Position numbers and translations under genes: made by a program. A model generated the notes under the pieces. It had not been told where the DNA came from and ran no database searches. It saw nothing but the letters and a program-made list of their open reading frames with translations. From Kerstersia gyiorum (GTDB lineage: Bacteria; Pseudomonadota; Gammaproteobacteria; Burkholderiales; Burkholderiaceae_B): a stretch of DNA of 64,000 bases. Positions 36,253-44,953 of this stretch are shown piece after piece (within the stretch, counting starts at the first letter, position 1; each line of letters opens with the position of its first letter). The stretch covers positions 124,001 through 188,000 of the forward strand of contig NZ_SGWZ01000003.1 of NCBI RefSeq assembly GCF_004216755.1. The letters run 5' to 3'.

Positions 36253-37119
36253 ATGCCAGATGTCCAACCTTCGCCTGACGACCTTCAGTGGGCGACCACG
36301 CGCCCCGGCCTGGTCCGCGTGCCAGACCCGCATGCCTCGCCCATGCAGGGCGAACACACCGCCAGCCCGGTCGTGGCCTACGGCACGGACATGCCGGCCA
36401 ACGCCCATATTCCGCCTCATACGCACAGGCGGGCACAATTGCTGCACGCTACCGAAGGCGTCATGCTGATCCGTGCGGAATACGGCAGCTGGGTCGTGCC
36501 GCCGGGATGCGCGGTCTGGGTGCCGCCCGGCATCTGCCACGACATCCGGATGGCCAACCAACCCGTCGCCATGCGCACCATCTTCGTGGAACCGGGCCTG
36601 CGCCCCACCCTCTGGCCGCACTGCCAGGTCATCGAAGTTGCGCCGCTGCTGCTGCAGCTCATCCTGGCGGCAACCCGACTGCCGCTGGACTACCCGGCAG
36701 GCGGCCGGGAAGAACGCATCATGAGCCTGATTCTGGATGAGATCGAAACCGCCCATCCGCTGGCGCTGCATGTGCCCATGCCCGCCCATGCCGGGCTGCG
36801 CGAACGCTGCCGGGCCTTCATCGCCAGTCCGGCCGATGCCGCCAGCCTGGAAAGCTGGGCCGATGGCCTGCACATGCATCCCCGCACGCTGGCACGCCTG
36901 TTCCAACGCGAAACCGGGCTGAACTTCGGCGCCTGGTGCCGGCGTACGCGCCTGCTGCTGGCCGTACCCATGCTGGCGTCGGGGGCTTCCGTGCTGGAAG
37001 TGGCCCTGGCGCATGGCTACGACAGCCCCAGCGCCTTCAGCGCCACCTTCCGGCAGCATTTCGGGCAGCCGCCCAGTGCCTATCAGCCAGGCCGGTCAAC
37101 CCGGCCCGCCCCCCACTAG
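36253..37119 (+). CDS. AraC-family transcriptional regulator (NimR/YeaM-like)
   Basis: 288 residues from MPDVQPSPDDLQWATTRPGL. The much longer open frame upstream is antisense to the MFS gene and is rejected. The N-terminal cupin-like domain (HIPPHTHRRAQLLHATEGVM, WVVPPGCAVWVPPG) is followed by a two-HTH AraC domain (LHMHPRTLARLFQRETGLNF, then VALAHGYDSPSAFSATFRQH). The architecture and the divergent efflux gene resemble NimR-NimT, so it probably controls the MFS carrier in response to a small molecule. Confidence 0.88.
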   Translation: MPDVQPSPDDLQWATTRPGLVRVPDPHASPMQGEHTASPVVAYGTDMPANAHIPPHTHRRAQLLHATEGVMLIRAEYGSWVVPPGCAVWVPPGICHDIRMANQPVAMRTIFVEPGLRPTLWPHCQVIEVAPLLLQLILAATRLPLDYPAGGREERIMSLILDEIETAHPLALHVPMPAHAGLRERCRAFIASPADAASLESWADGLHMHPRTLARLFQRETGLNFGAWCRRTRLLLAVPMLASGASVLEVALAHGYDSPSAFSATFRQHFGQPPSAYQPGRSTRPAPH

Positions 37120-37201
37120 GCAGAGCAAGGCTGAACCGCAGACCGGGCCCAGGAAAAAACCGCCAGCACGCCAAGCCTTACGGCCTGGCCCTGCCGGATG
37201 A

Positions 37202-37525
37202 TCAGCGCTGCGCCACATGCCCCGACAGCAAACCGCGTCGCTGAAACCAGATTTCCAACGGCCACGTTACCAGCGGCGGAATCGCAGCCAGGATAGCCAA
37301 CCAGGCATCGCTGGCCTGCCAGCGCAAGCGTTTCGCCGCTACGATAGCCACGACGAAATAGACCAGGAACGCCAGCCCATGCAGGCGGCCGAACCACCAG
37401 ACCACCTGATCCGTCGTGCCCGAGCCGTATTTGAGGTACATGCCCAGAAGCAGGCCGGCCCAGGTAATTGTCTCTATCAGCGCACATACCTTGAAAAGCC
37501 TTGCGATACCGGACTGCTGTGCCAT
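37202..37525 (-). CDS. DUF3817-family small membrane protein
   Basis: 107 residues from MAQQSGIARLFKVCALIETI, chosen over an ATG 11 codons upstream that overlaps the next gene. Three membrane segments are visible. The pattern ETITWAGLLLGMYLKYGS then GRLHGLAFLVYFVVA is the DUF3817 signature. Function unknown; it may form a unit with the permease gene just upstream. Confidence 0.75.
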   Translation of the reverse strand: MAQQSGIARLFKVCALIETITWAGLLLGMYLKYGSGTTDQVVWWFGRLHGLAFLVYFVVAIVAAKRLRWQASDAWLAILAAIPPLVTWPLEIWFQRRGLLSGHVAQR

Positions 37526-37554
37526 AAATTCACCTATTTTGATGACGATGAGAA

Positions 37555-38592
37555 TCAATCCGGGATTGTAGCCCGCGCCATCGGCACGGTGGCACCGCAG
37601 CGCGCCTTCTGGCCAAGCAACACATGGCGCAGCAAGGCCAGATGAGGAAACTCCAGCAACATGCCAGCCACGATTGCCGCATGCACCAACGGCTGCCCCG
37701 GCAATACGGCCATCGTGACGGCCAGCATCAGGGGTGCGTTACGCGCAGCCAGCGTCATCGTCAACAGAACATGCTCGGGATACTTCAAGGCGAACCGGCG
37801 GCTGGCGGCTTCGCCCAGCAGATATGTCGCAGCAAAAAACAGCATGGCGCCCAGCAACAGGAAAGCAAAATTTTCAGCCTGCGACACAATCACCGTGATA
37901 TTCGCGGAGAAAATCTCCAGTACCAGGACAGCCAGCACCCAGGGCACGAGACGGTCTGCCCAACGCAGCACCTGCTGGAAACGGCCATCGCCGAGAAAAC
38001 GGCGCAAACCCTGGTGCAGCAGCACCGCAACCACCAGCGGCAACAAAAACCATTGCCATAGCGTTATCCACGGCATGCCAGCGCTCACCATCACATCCTG
38101 CCCGGCGAACAACGGCAGATACGCCGGGTACAGTAACAACTGCATCGCCATATTCAGGGGAATCAACGCCGTTCCCAAGGCCACATTGCCATTGGCAAGA
38201 CGCGTGAAGCCCAGAAACCAGTCGGTACATGGCGCCATGAAATAGATCGCCAGACCAAGCATCAGCAAAGGCTGCCCCGGCAGCACCAACCACGCAATGG
38301 CGTACCCCAGCCAGGGCACGACGGCAAAATTCAACGCCACAGCCAGAACCAAGAAACCAACCTGGGTTGCAGACCCGCCAGTCACGCCACGGCGCCCAGG
38401 CACGCCAAACAACAGCAAAGTCACCAGGCACAGCAAGGTCGCATCGACATGAACCTCCAGCCAAGCGGCTACCGGCGGTGCCACCTCACCAATCAGCGCC
38501 CCGCCCAGCATCGCAGCCACCAGCAACAGGGAAAATCCCGCGCCCGGCCATTGCCTGCTCATCGTTTTCAACACTCGCAGCCCTCGCAGCAT
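37555..38592 (-). CDS. ACR3/BASS-type permease (arsenite-efflux-like)
   Basis: 345 residues, or 335 from MSRQWPGAGFSLLL (38562). About ten membrane segments. YFMAPCTDWFLGFTRLANGN carries the conserved Cys and charged residues of ACR3 arsenite carriers, and LAARNAPLMLAVTMAVLPGQ matches the late broken-helix motif of the BASS superfamily. The start overlaps the flavoprotein gene. No arsR, arsC or arsB lies nearby, so arsenite export is a reasonable but unproven guess; an organic-anion symporter is the alternative. Confidence 0.75.
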   Translation of the reverse strand: MLRGLRVLKTMSRQWPGAGFSLLLVAAMLGGALIGEVAPPVAAWLEVHVDATLLCLVTLLLFGVPGRRGVTGGSATQVGFLVLAVALNFAVVPWLGYAIAWLVLPGQPLLMLGLAIYFMAPCTDWFLGFTRLANGNVALGTALIPLNMAMQLLLYPAYLPLFAGQDVMVSAGMPWITLWQWFLLPLVVAVLLHQGLRRFLGDGRFQQVLRWADRLVPWVLAVLVLEIFSANITVIVSQAENFAFLLLGAMLFFAATYLLGEAASRRFALKYPEHVLLTMTLAARNAPLMLAVTMAVLPGQPLVHAAIVAGMLLEFPHLALLRHVLLGQKARCGATVPMARATIPD

Positions 38593-39695
38593 TCGCTATT
38601 GCCAAACGGCCCCCATGCACCGGCTCCGGCTTGCAGCTGTCCTGCATCCAGCCCCAAGCGCTCTGCGATCTGGGCGGCCACCAAACCGAAACGCTGCCGG
38701 AACTTGTAGATGAAGCAGTAGATTCGATCATCCTGACGCACCTGCGGCCCCACCAGAAACAGGCCTGCCGCGCGGGTAGACTCATCGCAGGCACTCAGGG
38801 CAATCGCGCCATCGGTGCGCCTGTCCCACAAGCCCGCAATCTGGCAAGCGCCGCCCCCTTTGACAAACCCCGTGCCCAGCACAGGCGGCTGGGTGGCGCT
38901 CCACTGCCTGCCATCCGCTGCTTCAATCCGGAAACCACCGCTGCGCAGGCGACTTACACCCGTCACATCCACGCCAAACACGATTTCCAGGCGCTTGCTG
39001 TCCAGGGCCTCGTACATACGCTCACGGCTATAGGGCGACAGTGACAGGCTGGGGTCGTAACTCCCTTGCGGGTCCCAACTCTGCTTGCGCACCAGCAAAC
39101 GCACCTCGCAGCCCTTGCGCACCAGATTCACCGTCGCATCTACGCCGCTTTCATAGCCGCCGATCACCGTCTGGTGCACGGGCCGGAATGCCTGCCAGTC
39201 TTCCACCTGGGCATAGTGATGACACCATTGCGCGCCAGAAAACGGCGCAAGCTCCGGAAACTGGAACTCACCGGCAGCCCAGATCAGAAAACGTGTCTGC
39301 AGCACGCCTTGCTGCGTGCGCACCTGGAACCCGCCGCCAGGCAAGGCTTCCACCAACTGCACGCGGCAACGCGGCACCACCGGCAAATCGTGGCGCGCCA
39401 CCAGCAAAGAAAGGTAATCGGCATACTGCGCGCCCGACGGATGCTCCGTGCCACTGAAAATCGCCGGGGAACTGTACTCAGTCACCGCATTGAGGTCCGC
39501 CAGCCCAAACGCATTGCTATGAAACGAAGGCGTGATGAACCGTGTTTGCCTGGGCCAGCGCCGAAACGACTCCCCCACATCCCCGGCTTCCAGCACACCG
39601 TAGCGCAACCCTGGCAACCGTGCCAGCGCCACAGCCATCCCCACCCCGGCGGCTCCCGCGCCTACCACCAGGACATCAAGCTTGCCAGTCAACAT
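38568..39695 (-). CDS. FAD/NAD(P)-dependent oxidoreductase with Cys-rich tail
   Basis: 375 residues from MLTGKLDVLVVGAGAAGVGM, with AGGGAG upstream. The FAD fingerprint is VVGAGAAGVG and the NAD(P)-binding fingerprint VIGGYESGVDA. FLIWAAGEFQFP is the linker motif of flavin-containing monooxygenases. The protein ends SECCEGCEC: four Cys in the last seven residues, unusual for the family and suggestive of metal or metalloid binding. It overlaps the ACR3-like permease gene, a context seen for ArsO-type monooxygenases in arsenic clusters. The substrate is inferred only. Confidence 0.75.
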   Translation of the reverse strand: MLTGKLDVLVVGAGAAGVGMAVALARLPGLRYGVLEAGDVGESFRRWPRQTRFITPSFHSNAFGLADLNAVTEYSSPAIFSGTEHPSGAQYADYLSLLVARHDLPVVPRCRVQLVEALPGGGFQVRTQQGVLQTRFLIWAAGEFQFPELAPFSGAQWCHHYAQVEDWQAFRPVHQTVIGGYESGVDATVNLVRKGCEVRLLVRKQSWDPQGSYDPSLSLSPYSRERMYEALDSKRLEIVFGVDVTGVSRLRSGGFRIEAADGRQWSATQPPVLGTGFVKGGGACQIAGLWDRRTDGAIALSACDESTRAAGLFLVGPQVRQDDRIYCFIYKFRQRFGLVAAQIAERLGLDAGQLQAGAGAWGPFGNSECCEGCEC

Positions 39696-39828
39696 GGACG
39701 AACACTCCCTGCCGCCGCCACCCAGGATTCCTCTACAGACCCGCCCACCATCGTCATCACTCCCCACAGAATATAGAATGTTATAACATATTCAAATTGA
39801 GATTCATTTCCGCTGGAACCAGAACGTC

Positions 39829-40071
39829 ATGCCCGCCCTCATCCCCCGCACTTATGAACAATGGCACCACTGCATCGTCCGCGAATGCGGCATTCCCCTG
39901 ACTACCGCCTTCATTGCCCAGCGTTTGGCCACCTGGCGGAACCCCGAGGCAGAAGAAACCCGGCGATTCCGCAAACGGTATGGCGACGCCCACTGGCAGG
40001 CCATCCTGGCCTGGTTCGAGCAAGCCGCCCAGGAAGCGCAAACTGAAAATACCCAGGCAACACCCACCTGA
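39829..40071 (+). CDS. Small conserved-looking hypothetical protein
   Basis: 80 residues, MPALIPRTYEQWHHCIVREC and later RFRKRYGDAHWQAILAWFEQ. Helical, soluble, no motif I can name. It is divergent from the flavoprotein gene. The 133 bases between them are AT-rich with a dyad around gttataac, a probable shared promoter and operator. The backbone ends here; tRNA-Gly begins 65 bases later. Confidence 0.65.
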   Translation: MPALIPRTYEQWHHCIVRECGIPLTTAFIAQRLATWRNPEAEETRRFRKRYGDAHWQAILAWFEQAAQEAQTENTQATPT

Positions 40072-40136
40072 CTTGTCAGAAACAAATTTTTAGGTGTATT
40101 ATTACAGTCTGTTCGCTGCTGCAATGGCGCGAAAAT

Positions 40137-40212
40137 GCGGGAGTAGCTCAGTTGGTAGAGCGCAACCTTGCCAAGGTTGAGGTCGCGAGTTCGAGACTCG
40201 TCTCCCGCTCCA
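40137..40212 (+). tRNA. tRNA-Gly (GCC), island integration site
   Basis: 76 bases including encoded CCA. Acceptor GCGGGAG pairs with CTCCCGC. The anticodon arm is CAACC-TTGCCAA-GGTTG with anticodon GCC. The T arm is GCGAG-TTCGAGA-CTCGT. All arms pair. Its last 14 bases recur at 13715, 21189 and 53335, showing that the 3' end is the attachment site used by the neighbouring integrase. Confidence 0.97.
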
Positions 40213-40221
40213 ATTCATATT

Positions 40222-40257
40222 CTGCAGACGTCCACTGGTTTCTCAGTGCGTCTGCAG
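40222..40257 (+). other. Strong hairpin directly after tRNA-Gly
   Basis: CTGCAGACG pairs with CGTCTGCAG, and inside it CACTG pairs with CAGTG around a 6-base loop. There is no T run. It may end or protect the tRNA transcript or serve as an integrase arm site. Confidence 0.65.
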
Positions 40258-40375
40258 TCAATTGATTCGAAAGAGTTTTCGCTCTACGGATCGTCCAGCG
40301 AAGCCTACCGGCCTCCACTGTCAACCACCCCAAAGTAGTACACGTTTTAGTACACGCAAATACGGGTGGCGCGCA
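40258..40375 (+). repeat. Island left-end segment, intact copy (integrase promoter region)
   Basis: Contains the gattcgaaag block shared with 9174 and 13729. It also contains a direct repeat TAGTACACG (40336-40344 and 40348-40356, 12-base period). The position before the integrase gene suggests arm-type binding sites or an integrase operator. Confidence 0.65.
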
Positions 40376-40444
40376 GTGCGCATTGTTTGCTGAATCACTT
40401 TCCCCTTGAGCAGTACACCTCTCCTGACTCAAGGAGATGTGCGC

Positions 40445-41824
40445 ATGGCGCTTACCGATGCCGTTGTCCGGCAGGCCAAGACCACCGGCAAAGCCTATAC
40501 CCTCAACGATAGAGACGGACTGTCACTGTTCATCAGCAGCAAAGGCGCCAGGAAATGGCACTTTCGCTTCTGCTGGATGGGTGCGCAGCATCGGCTGGTG
40601 CTGGGGGCTTATCCTGAGATTTCGTTGCGGGAAGCACGCGATGAGTGCGAGGAACTGCGGGCGCAGGTGGCGCGTGGCGTTGATCCACGTGTTTATCGTT
40701 TGCAGGCCAAGGCGGCTGCGCTGGCTGCACCGACGAATACGTTTGCAGCGGTATTCAAGGCTTGGCGTGACTTCAAGGCGCTCAGTCTCAAACCCGGGCG
40801 GCAAAGCACGCTGTCGCAGATTGATCGGATATTCCCCAAGGATGTACTGCCCAGGCTGGGGCAGTTTTCTATCTTCGAGGTAGACAACCCTCACCTGCTG
40901 GATGTGCTGCGAAGGATTGAGCGGCGTAAAGCTTTCACAACTGCAGAGAAAGTCCGCACCTGGCTCAGGCAGTTATTCCGCTATGCGATGGTTGAAAAAG
41001 GTCTGCGCTACAACCCGGCGAGTGATCTGGATATTGTCGCGGCACCGAAACCGCCGGTTTGCCATAACCCGTTTCTGCGCATGGAAGAGATGCCGGTGTT
41101 CATGCGGGCGCTGCGGGATTATGGCGGGTCTGAGGTGACGAAGCTGGGGCTGCGACTGCTGCTGTTGACTGCCGTGCGGACGGGGGAATTGCGGCAGGCT
41201 ACGCCGGATCAGTTCGATCTGGAGCGCGGCCTATGGATCATTCCGCCAGTGGTCGTCAAGCAGTTGCAAGTCAAGTTGCGTCGGGAAAACAAGACTCTTC
41301 CACCCTATGTCGTGCCGCTCTCGCGGCAGGCTATCGAGATCGTGGAATATCTCTTGCAACAGCAAGCCCGGCGTCCAGCACAGCACTATCTGCTTGCCCA
41401 TCGCAGTGACCTCAAGCAACGCGTCAGTGAAAACACGCTCAATGGTGCTTTGCGGCGCATGGGATATGCCGACCGGCTGACAGGCCATGGTATCCGCGCC
41501 ACGATTTCCACGGCATTGAACGAGCTGGGGTATCCAAAGGAATGGGTTGAAGTCCAGCTGTCGCACGTCGATCCTAATCAGGTGCGGGCTGCGTATAACC
41601 ATGCCGCCTATGTTGAACAACGGCGGACGATGATGCAGGCTTGGGCGGATCGGCTGGATGCATGGGCTGATGGCCGGGATGTGTCGAGCGCTGTCATGAC
41701 GCATCCCAGTCACGCTGAGAATTTCCTTGCCCAGCACACAACGCCTGTTGCATCTCAACGGGTGACAATGGCTGCGCATGGACAGGTCGATGGTGCAGCC
41801 TTTGTTCGGAGGGCTGGGACATGA
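40445..41824 (+). CDS. P4-type tyrosine recombinase (tRNA-Gly integrase)
   Basis: 459 residues from MALTDAVVRQAKTTGKAYTL with AAGGAG upstream; an earlier ATG at 40406 is not supported. The N-terminal DUF4102 arm-binding domain (LNDRDGLSLFISSKGARKWH) is followed by the core-binding and catalytic domains. The catalytic residues are Arg in LTAVRTGELRQ, His and Arg in LTGHGIRATI, a second His in QLSHVDP and the Tyr in AAYNHAAYVEQRR. It integrates DNA at the tRNA-Gly 3' end 230 bases upstream. Its stop overlaps the next start (ATGA). Confidence 0.93.
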   Translation: MALTDAVVRQAKTTGKAYTLNDRDGLSLFISSKGARKWHFRFCWMGAQHRLVLGAYPEISLREARDECEELRAQVARGVDPRVYRLQAKAAALAAPTNTFAAVFKAWRDFKALSLKPGRQSTLSQIDRIFPKDVLPRLGQFSIFEVDNPHLLDVLRRIERRKAFTTAEKVRTWLRQLFRYAMVEKGLRYNPASDLDIVAAPKPPVCHNPFLRMEEMPVFMRALRDYGGSEVTKLGLRLLLLTAVRTGELRQATPDQFDLERGLWIIPPVVVKQLQVKLRRENKTLPPYVVPLSRQAIEIVEYLLQQQARRPAQHYLLAHRSDLKQRVSENTLNGALRRMGYADRLTGHGIRATISTALNELGYPKEWVEVQLSHVDPNQVRAAYNHAAYVEQRRTMMQAWADRLDAWADGRDVSSAVMTHPSHAENFLAQHTTPVASQRVTMAAHGQVDGAAFVRRAGT

Positions 41825-42444
41825 CTGAGCATCTTGAGCAGAGCCCGCCCATCATCATTGTTGATCGCTGGTCCATGACGCGTGTGGGATTGCGTACCAT
41901 TCTGGAGGAATGGAATTTCTGCCCCGTGGTGCCAGTCGCTGATTGGAATGGCTTGGCGGCGTGGCATGGGAGAGCCATCGCGCTGCTGATCGTTGGAACC
42001 GGCCAGGCGGGAGATGGGCTTGATCATTACGTTTTACGGATCAGGCGGAATTTCCCTGGCGTGCCGGTGGTTTTCCTGTGCGACAGGCAGCCCGCCTTGC
42101 ATCTGGCGCTGGCGCGGAAGCTGAGAGTTAATGGATGCTTGTTCAGGCAAAGCGATGAGTGCGCAATTCGGGCGGTGGTGAGCGTGGCGTTGACGGGAGA
42201 TATCCACTATCCACGGGTGGATGGCGCCGCGGCGGGTGATGGCCCTGCCTGCCATGATTTTTCGGTACTGAGTACGAGGGAATTGGCGATTCTGCGGTTA
42301 CTGCTGCGGGGGCAACGGAACAAGGAGATTGCACGTGGGTTGTGCCTGAGCGAAAAGACGGTCAGTGCGCATAAGCTGGCGGCACTGCGCAAGTTGAATG
42401 TGAAGTCAGTACTGCACGTCAGACCTCCGGATGAAACAATCTAG
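41821..42444 (+). CDS. LuxR/NarL-type response regulator-like protein coupled to integrase
   Basis: 207 residues. The N-terminal receiver-like region begins PPIIIVDRWSMTRVGLRTIL, but the expected phospho-acceptor Asp is replaced: ALLIVGTGQ where active receivers have a VD. The C-terminal HTH is clear: LSTRELAILRLLLRGQRNKE, then IARGLCLSEKTVSAHKLAAL. The start overlaps the integrase stop by 4 bases, so the two are made together. It probably controls excision or integrase expression independently of phosphorylation. A terminator follows. Confidence 0.85.
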   Translation: MTEHLEQSPPIIIVDRWSMTRVGLRTILEEWNFCPVVPVADWNGLAAWHGRAIALLIVGTGQAGDGLDHYVLRIRRNFPGVPVVFLCDRQPALHLALARKLRVNGCLFRQSDECAIRAVVSVALTGDIHYPRVDGAAAGDGPACHDFSVLSTRELAILRLLLRGQRNKEIARGLCLSEKTVSAHKLAALRKLNVKSVLHVRPPDETI

Positions 42445-42454
42445 CAACAGCAAG

Positions 42455-42482
42455 GGCCGGCCTGATGGACCGGCCTTTTTCT
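42455..42482 (+). terminator. Rho-independent terminator of integrase operon
   Basis: Stem GGCCGG / CCGGCC with 9-base loop, followed by TTTTTC. The next 250 bases to 42734 show no gene. Confidence 0.85.
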
Positions 42483-42734
42483 TGACCTTTTCGAGGTAAG
42501 ACCATTGCCCCCTTCCATTACCTTTTCACCCTTGGGGCATTTACTATGGCTGCTAACGGCCATGAGCTGTCATTAGAGGTCGGTGGCAGCGGTCACTTGA
42601 TGTTTGATTTCACCTGCCTACACGGCTTTCCGCACGGGGCTGGTGGAATGATGGCTTAGGCAGACCACGTAGCTCTGCTAGATTAGGGGCCAGCATCTGG
42701 TCGCGTGATGGTTCGTCCGTTTGTGGTGCCAATG

Positions 42735-43715
42735 CTAGCTCCCGCCTCGGAACAGGGCCGAGCGCGCTGTGATGCGCTCGCCGTTTGACAGCAATTGCAC
42801 CAGCCAGTTGTTCTTGGAGTTGATAAAGACGTTGCTCAGCACGACGTCGAATTTCTCCTTTGATACGACCATGGTTTCGCTGTCCAGGTCGGCTAGCGTA
42901 CCAGCGAGGTAGTCCGGGAGCCTGACCAGTTCATCAAAGCGGTGCTTGCCCGTCTTCTCTGGAATTTCAAAGCTAAGGGTGGCCAGAGAAGCGCCAAGGT
43001 TCTGAGCGTTCCGCTGCTGCGGTGTGGTGAACTCGATTGCCTGGATAAGGTAGTACACGTACGCTAGGTCAGACACCACGGCATCATGGCGCTCAAAGAG
43101 TGCATCTCGGTCAGAAATCCAACGGATTACCCTTGCGCTCACCGTCTGGTTGAGCATGTTGCAAAGGGTCGCGATCATTGCAGCCACCAGATGAATCTGC
43201 CTGGCCAACTTCGCATTCACACCCTTGTGGCCCAGATCTCGTTCGAAGGCCTTCAGCCGCTTGATGGCGCTGCGGTGATAGTTGATGTCGCGCGCATCCT
43301 GGTAGAGCGAAAGGCGGTCATCCATGAAGGATATAGCTCCGGCGACTAGCGCGTTCATGGCCTCTATGCTCAGGTAGTCGCGCAGCAGCGCAGCCTCTCG
43401 CCTCATGACGAACGAGACGCTGAACGTCACAGGCACCTCACAGGTCAGATACTGGATAAGACCAAGCGGAACCTTGCTTGTGTTCTTCAGATCCTTGGGT
43501 GCCACGCCGGCTATGTACTCGCAGATGTTCTCCGCCTTGTCATGGGGTGCGACAACTACAAAGCTAAAGACGTCGTTCCCCTTATTGACGTCACCAATAC
43601 AGTAGTCAGAGACCACTGACCATGGCATGCCAGCTGGATAGCGAGCGAACCACTGCTTCAACTGTAATCGCATTGTCGCAGTGGCTTGAACTAGGACGGG
43701 AAGCAGGTCAATCAT
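42735..43715 (-). CDS. Unknown protein paired with Abi_C-type gene
   Basis: 326 residues, MIDLLPVLVQATATMRLQLK. I recognise no family. The middle (RREAALLRDYLSIEAMNALV, then RQIHLVAAMIATLCNMLNQT) is strongly helical. The C-terminus is mixed. No signal peptide or clear membrane span. It starts 16 bases after the Abi_C-type gene on the same strand, so the two form an operon. The context suggests a defence role as sensor or partner, but the sequence does not show which. Confidence 0.6.
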   Translation of the reverse strand: MIDLLPVLVQATATMRLQLKQWFARYPAGMPWSVVSDYCIGDVNKGNDVFSFVVVAPHDKAENICEYIAGVAPKDLKNTSKVPLGLIQYLTCEVPVTFSVSFVMRREAALLRDYLSIEAMNALVAGAISFMDDRLSLYQDARDINYHRSAIKRLKAFERDLGHKGVNAKLARQIHLVAAMIATLCNMLNQTVSARVIRWISDRDALFERHDAVVSDLAYVYYLIQAIEFTTPQQRNAQNLGASLATLSFEIPEKTGKHRFDELVRLPDYLAGTLADLDSETMVVSKEKFDVVLSNVFINSKNNWLVQLLSNGERITARSALFRGGS

Positions 43716-43731
43716 GGCTTAATGGTAGAGA

Positions 43732-44568
43732 CTACCTTCCGTGTGTCGCCAGCTTTGCTAACAAATAGCTGGCGACCGTGCCAACAGACTCAATCGCTGC
43801 TTTGGCCTCGGCATCGGTAAGTGTCGGCAGCCACGGGCGACCGTGGCCAGAACCCTGCTTGTTCCGGACGCGGTTAACACCGAGCGCGGTGGCGAACAGA
43901 CCTCGCTCCATAGCACGGACAGGCGACTCGCCCTGACCTTCCGGTATCTCCGGCACCGCAAGATCAAGCGCAATGAAGGCCATGCCCAACAAGGCCTGAA
44001 AGTTAGCTCCCGTGGGATAGCTGCCCCGTATTGTCATAAGTACGTGGGCAGCAGTGGCCTCAAGCAGGTCCTTGCCCGTTCCAGCCACAAGGGCCGCATC
44101 CTCGGCGCCTCGCTGTGCGCGCCGCGCGTAGCCCAGGAGTGCATCGGTCAGCTCCGGGCCACGAAGAGCTGTGAGCACTTTCGGGGAAAGCATCCCGTCG
44201 TCTGTGAGGACAAAGCCAACGCTGTCGCAGGCCGACTTGGCGTTCGCAATCGCCTCGGAGCCAACGAAGTTTGGTGCGCCAGCGCGGAAGCCGCCACACG
44301 CACGAATCTTTCCGAGGAGACCCATGGCCAACCGCGAGGCGGCGGTGGGATTGGCCGTCATCGCCTCGTACAGCACAGCTCTGACCCGCTTGCCCTTTCC
44401 GATCAGCTGCCCCTGTTGCTTGGGATCGAAGGTCGCCAGCCCGGACGCATTGATTTGGAATTCGATGTCCGAATGCGATGGCTCTCGATAGCTTCCGTTA
44501 TTACCCGAGTCGTCTACCAACTGGGAAAATGCGTGTACGACCGTGTCAGTAACAGGAATGTTCGGCAT
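43732..44568 (-). CDS. Abortive-infection (Abi_C-type) protein
   Basis: 278 residues from MPNIPVTDTVVHAFSQLVDD, with GAAAGGGAAC upstream; the frame stays open to 44760 without support. The C-terminal domain ends with RNKQGSGHGRPW, the signature of the Abi_C family, where the R-N-x-x-G-x-G-H-G-R pattern is related to HEPN ribonuclease motifs. The N-terminal two thirds are helical. Such proteins are linked to phage exclusion by abortive infection. It is the first gene of a two-gene operon inside an integrase-bounded island. Confidence 0.8.
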   Translation of the reverse strand: MPNIPVTDTVVHAFSQLVDDSGNNGSYREPSHSDIEFQINASGLATFDPKQQGQLIGKGKRVRAVLYEAMTANPTAASRLAMGLLGKIRACGGFRAGAPNFVGSEAIANAKSACDSVGFVLTDDGMLSPKVLTALRGPELTDALLGYARRAQRGAEDAALVAGTGKDLLEATAAHVLMTIRGSYPTGANFQALLGMAFIALDLAVPEIPEGQGESPVRAMERGLFATALGVNRVRNKQGSGHGRPWLPTLTDAEAKAAIESVGTVASYLLAKLATHGR

Positions 44569-44953
44569 CAGTTCCCTTTCTTTAGTTGTTCGAAGCTCGA
44601 TGTTCGTTAGATGAAGCAGCACTGTGCCAGAAACTGGCCTCAGCGGATGGCAGAGTTGGAAATGGTTTGAGTTTATATGCTCCGCAGAATCTCCACATAC
44701 ATGGTGCATATGCCACAACCTCGGCGTTGCTATGCCGCAGCAGGCTTGGTTTGCAGCCACGCCGCTGCTAACTGCTAACGACTTGCTTGGAAGCAGGCAC
44801 TGGCCGTCGAGTGTCGAATAGCAGCACTGGGGCGAAAGCAGTCAGCCGCAACTGGCTGCTTTCGACCCAAAGCGGACATAGCTGAATTTCAATTGGCTAG
44901 CATTCAATGGATCAACTCAGCTGCACCGATAAGCGCTTTCGCGGCAATGTAGA
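44569..44953 (-). other. Intergenic region with inverted repeat
   Basis: No gene. CGAAAGCAG (about 44833-44841) pairs with CTGCTTTCG (about 44856-44864), a hairpin between the Abi_C operon and the HEPN-type gene. The Abi_C promoter should lie near 44580-44700. Confidence 0.4.

Noticed and set aside
37535..37560. Fur-like gattctcatcgtcatc near the DUF3817 start
   Set aside because: It overlaps coding sequence of the upstream permease gene and matches the consensus poorly.
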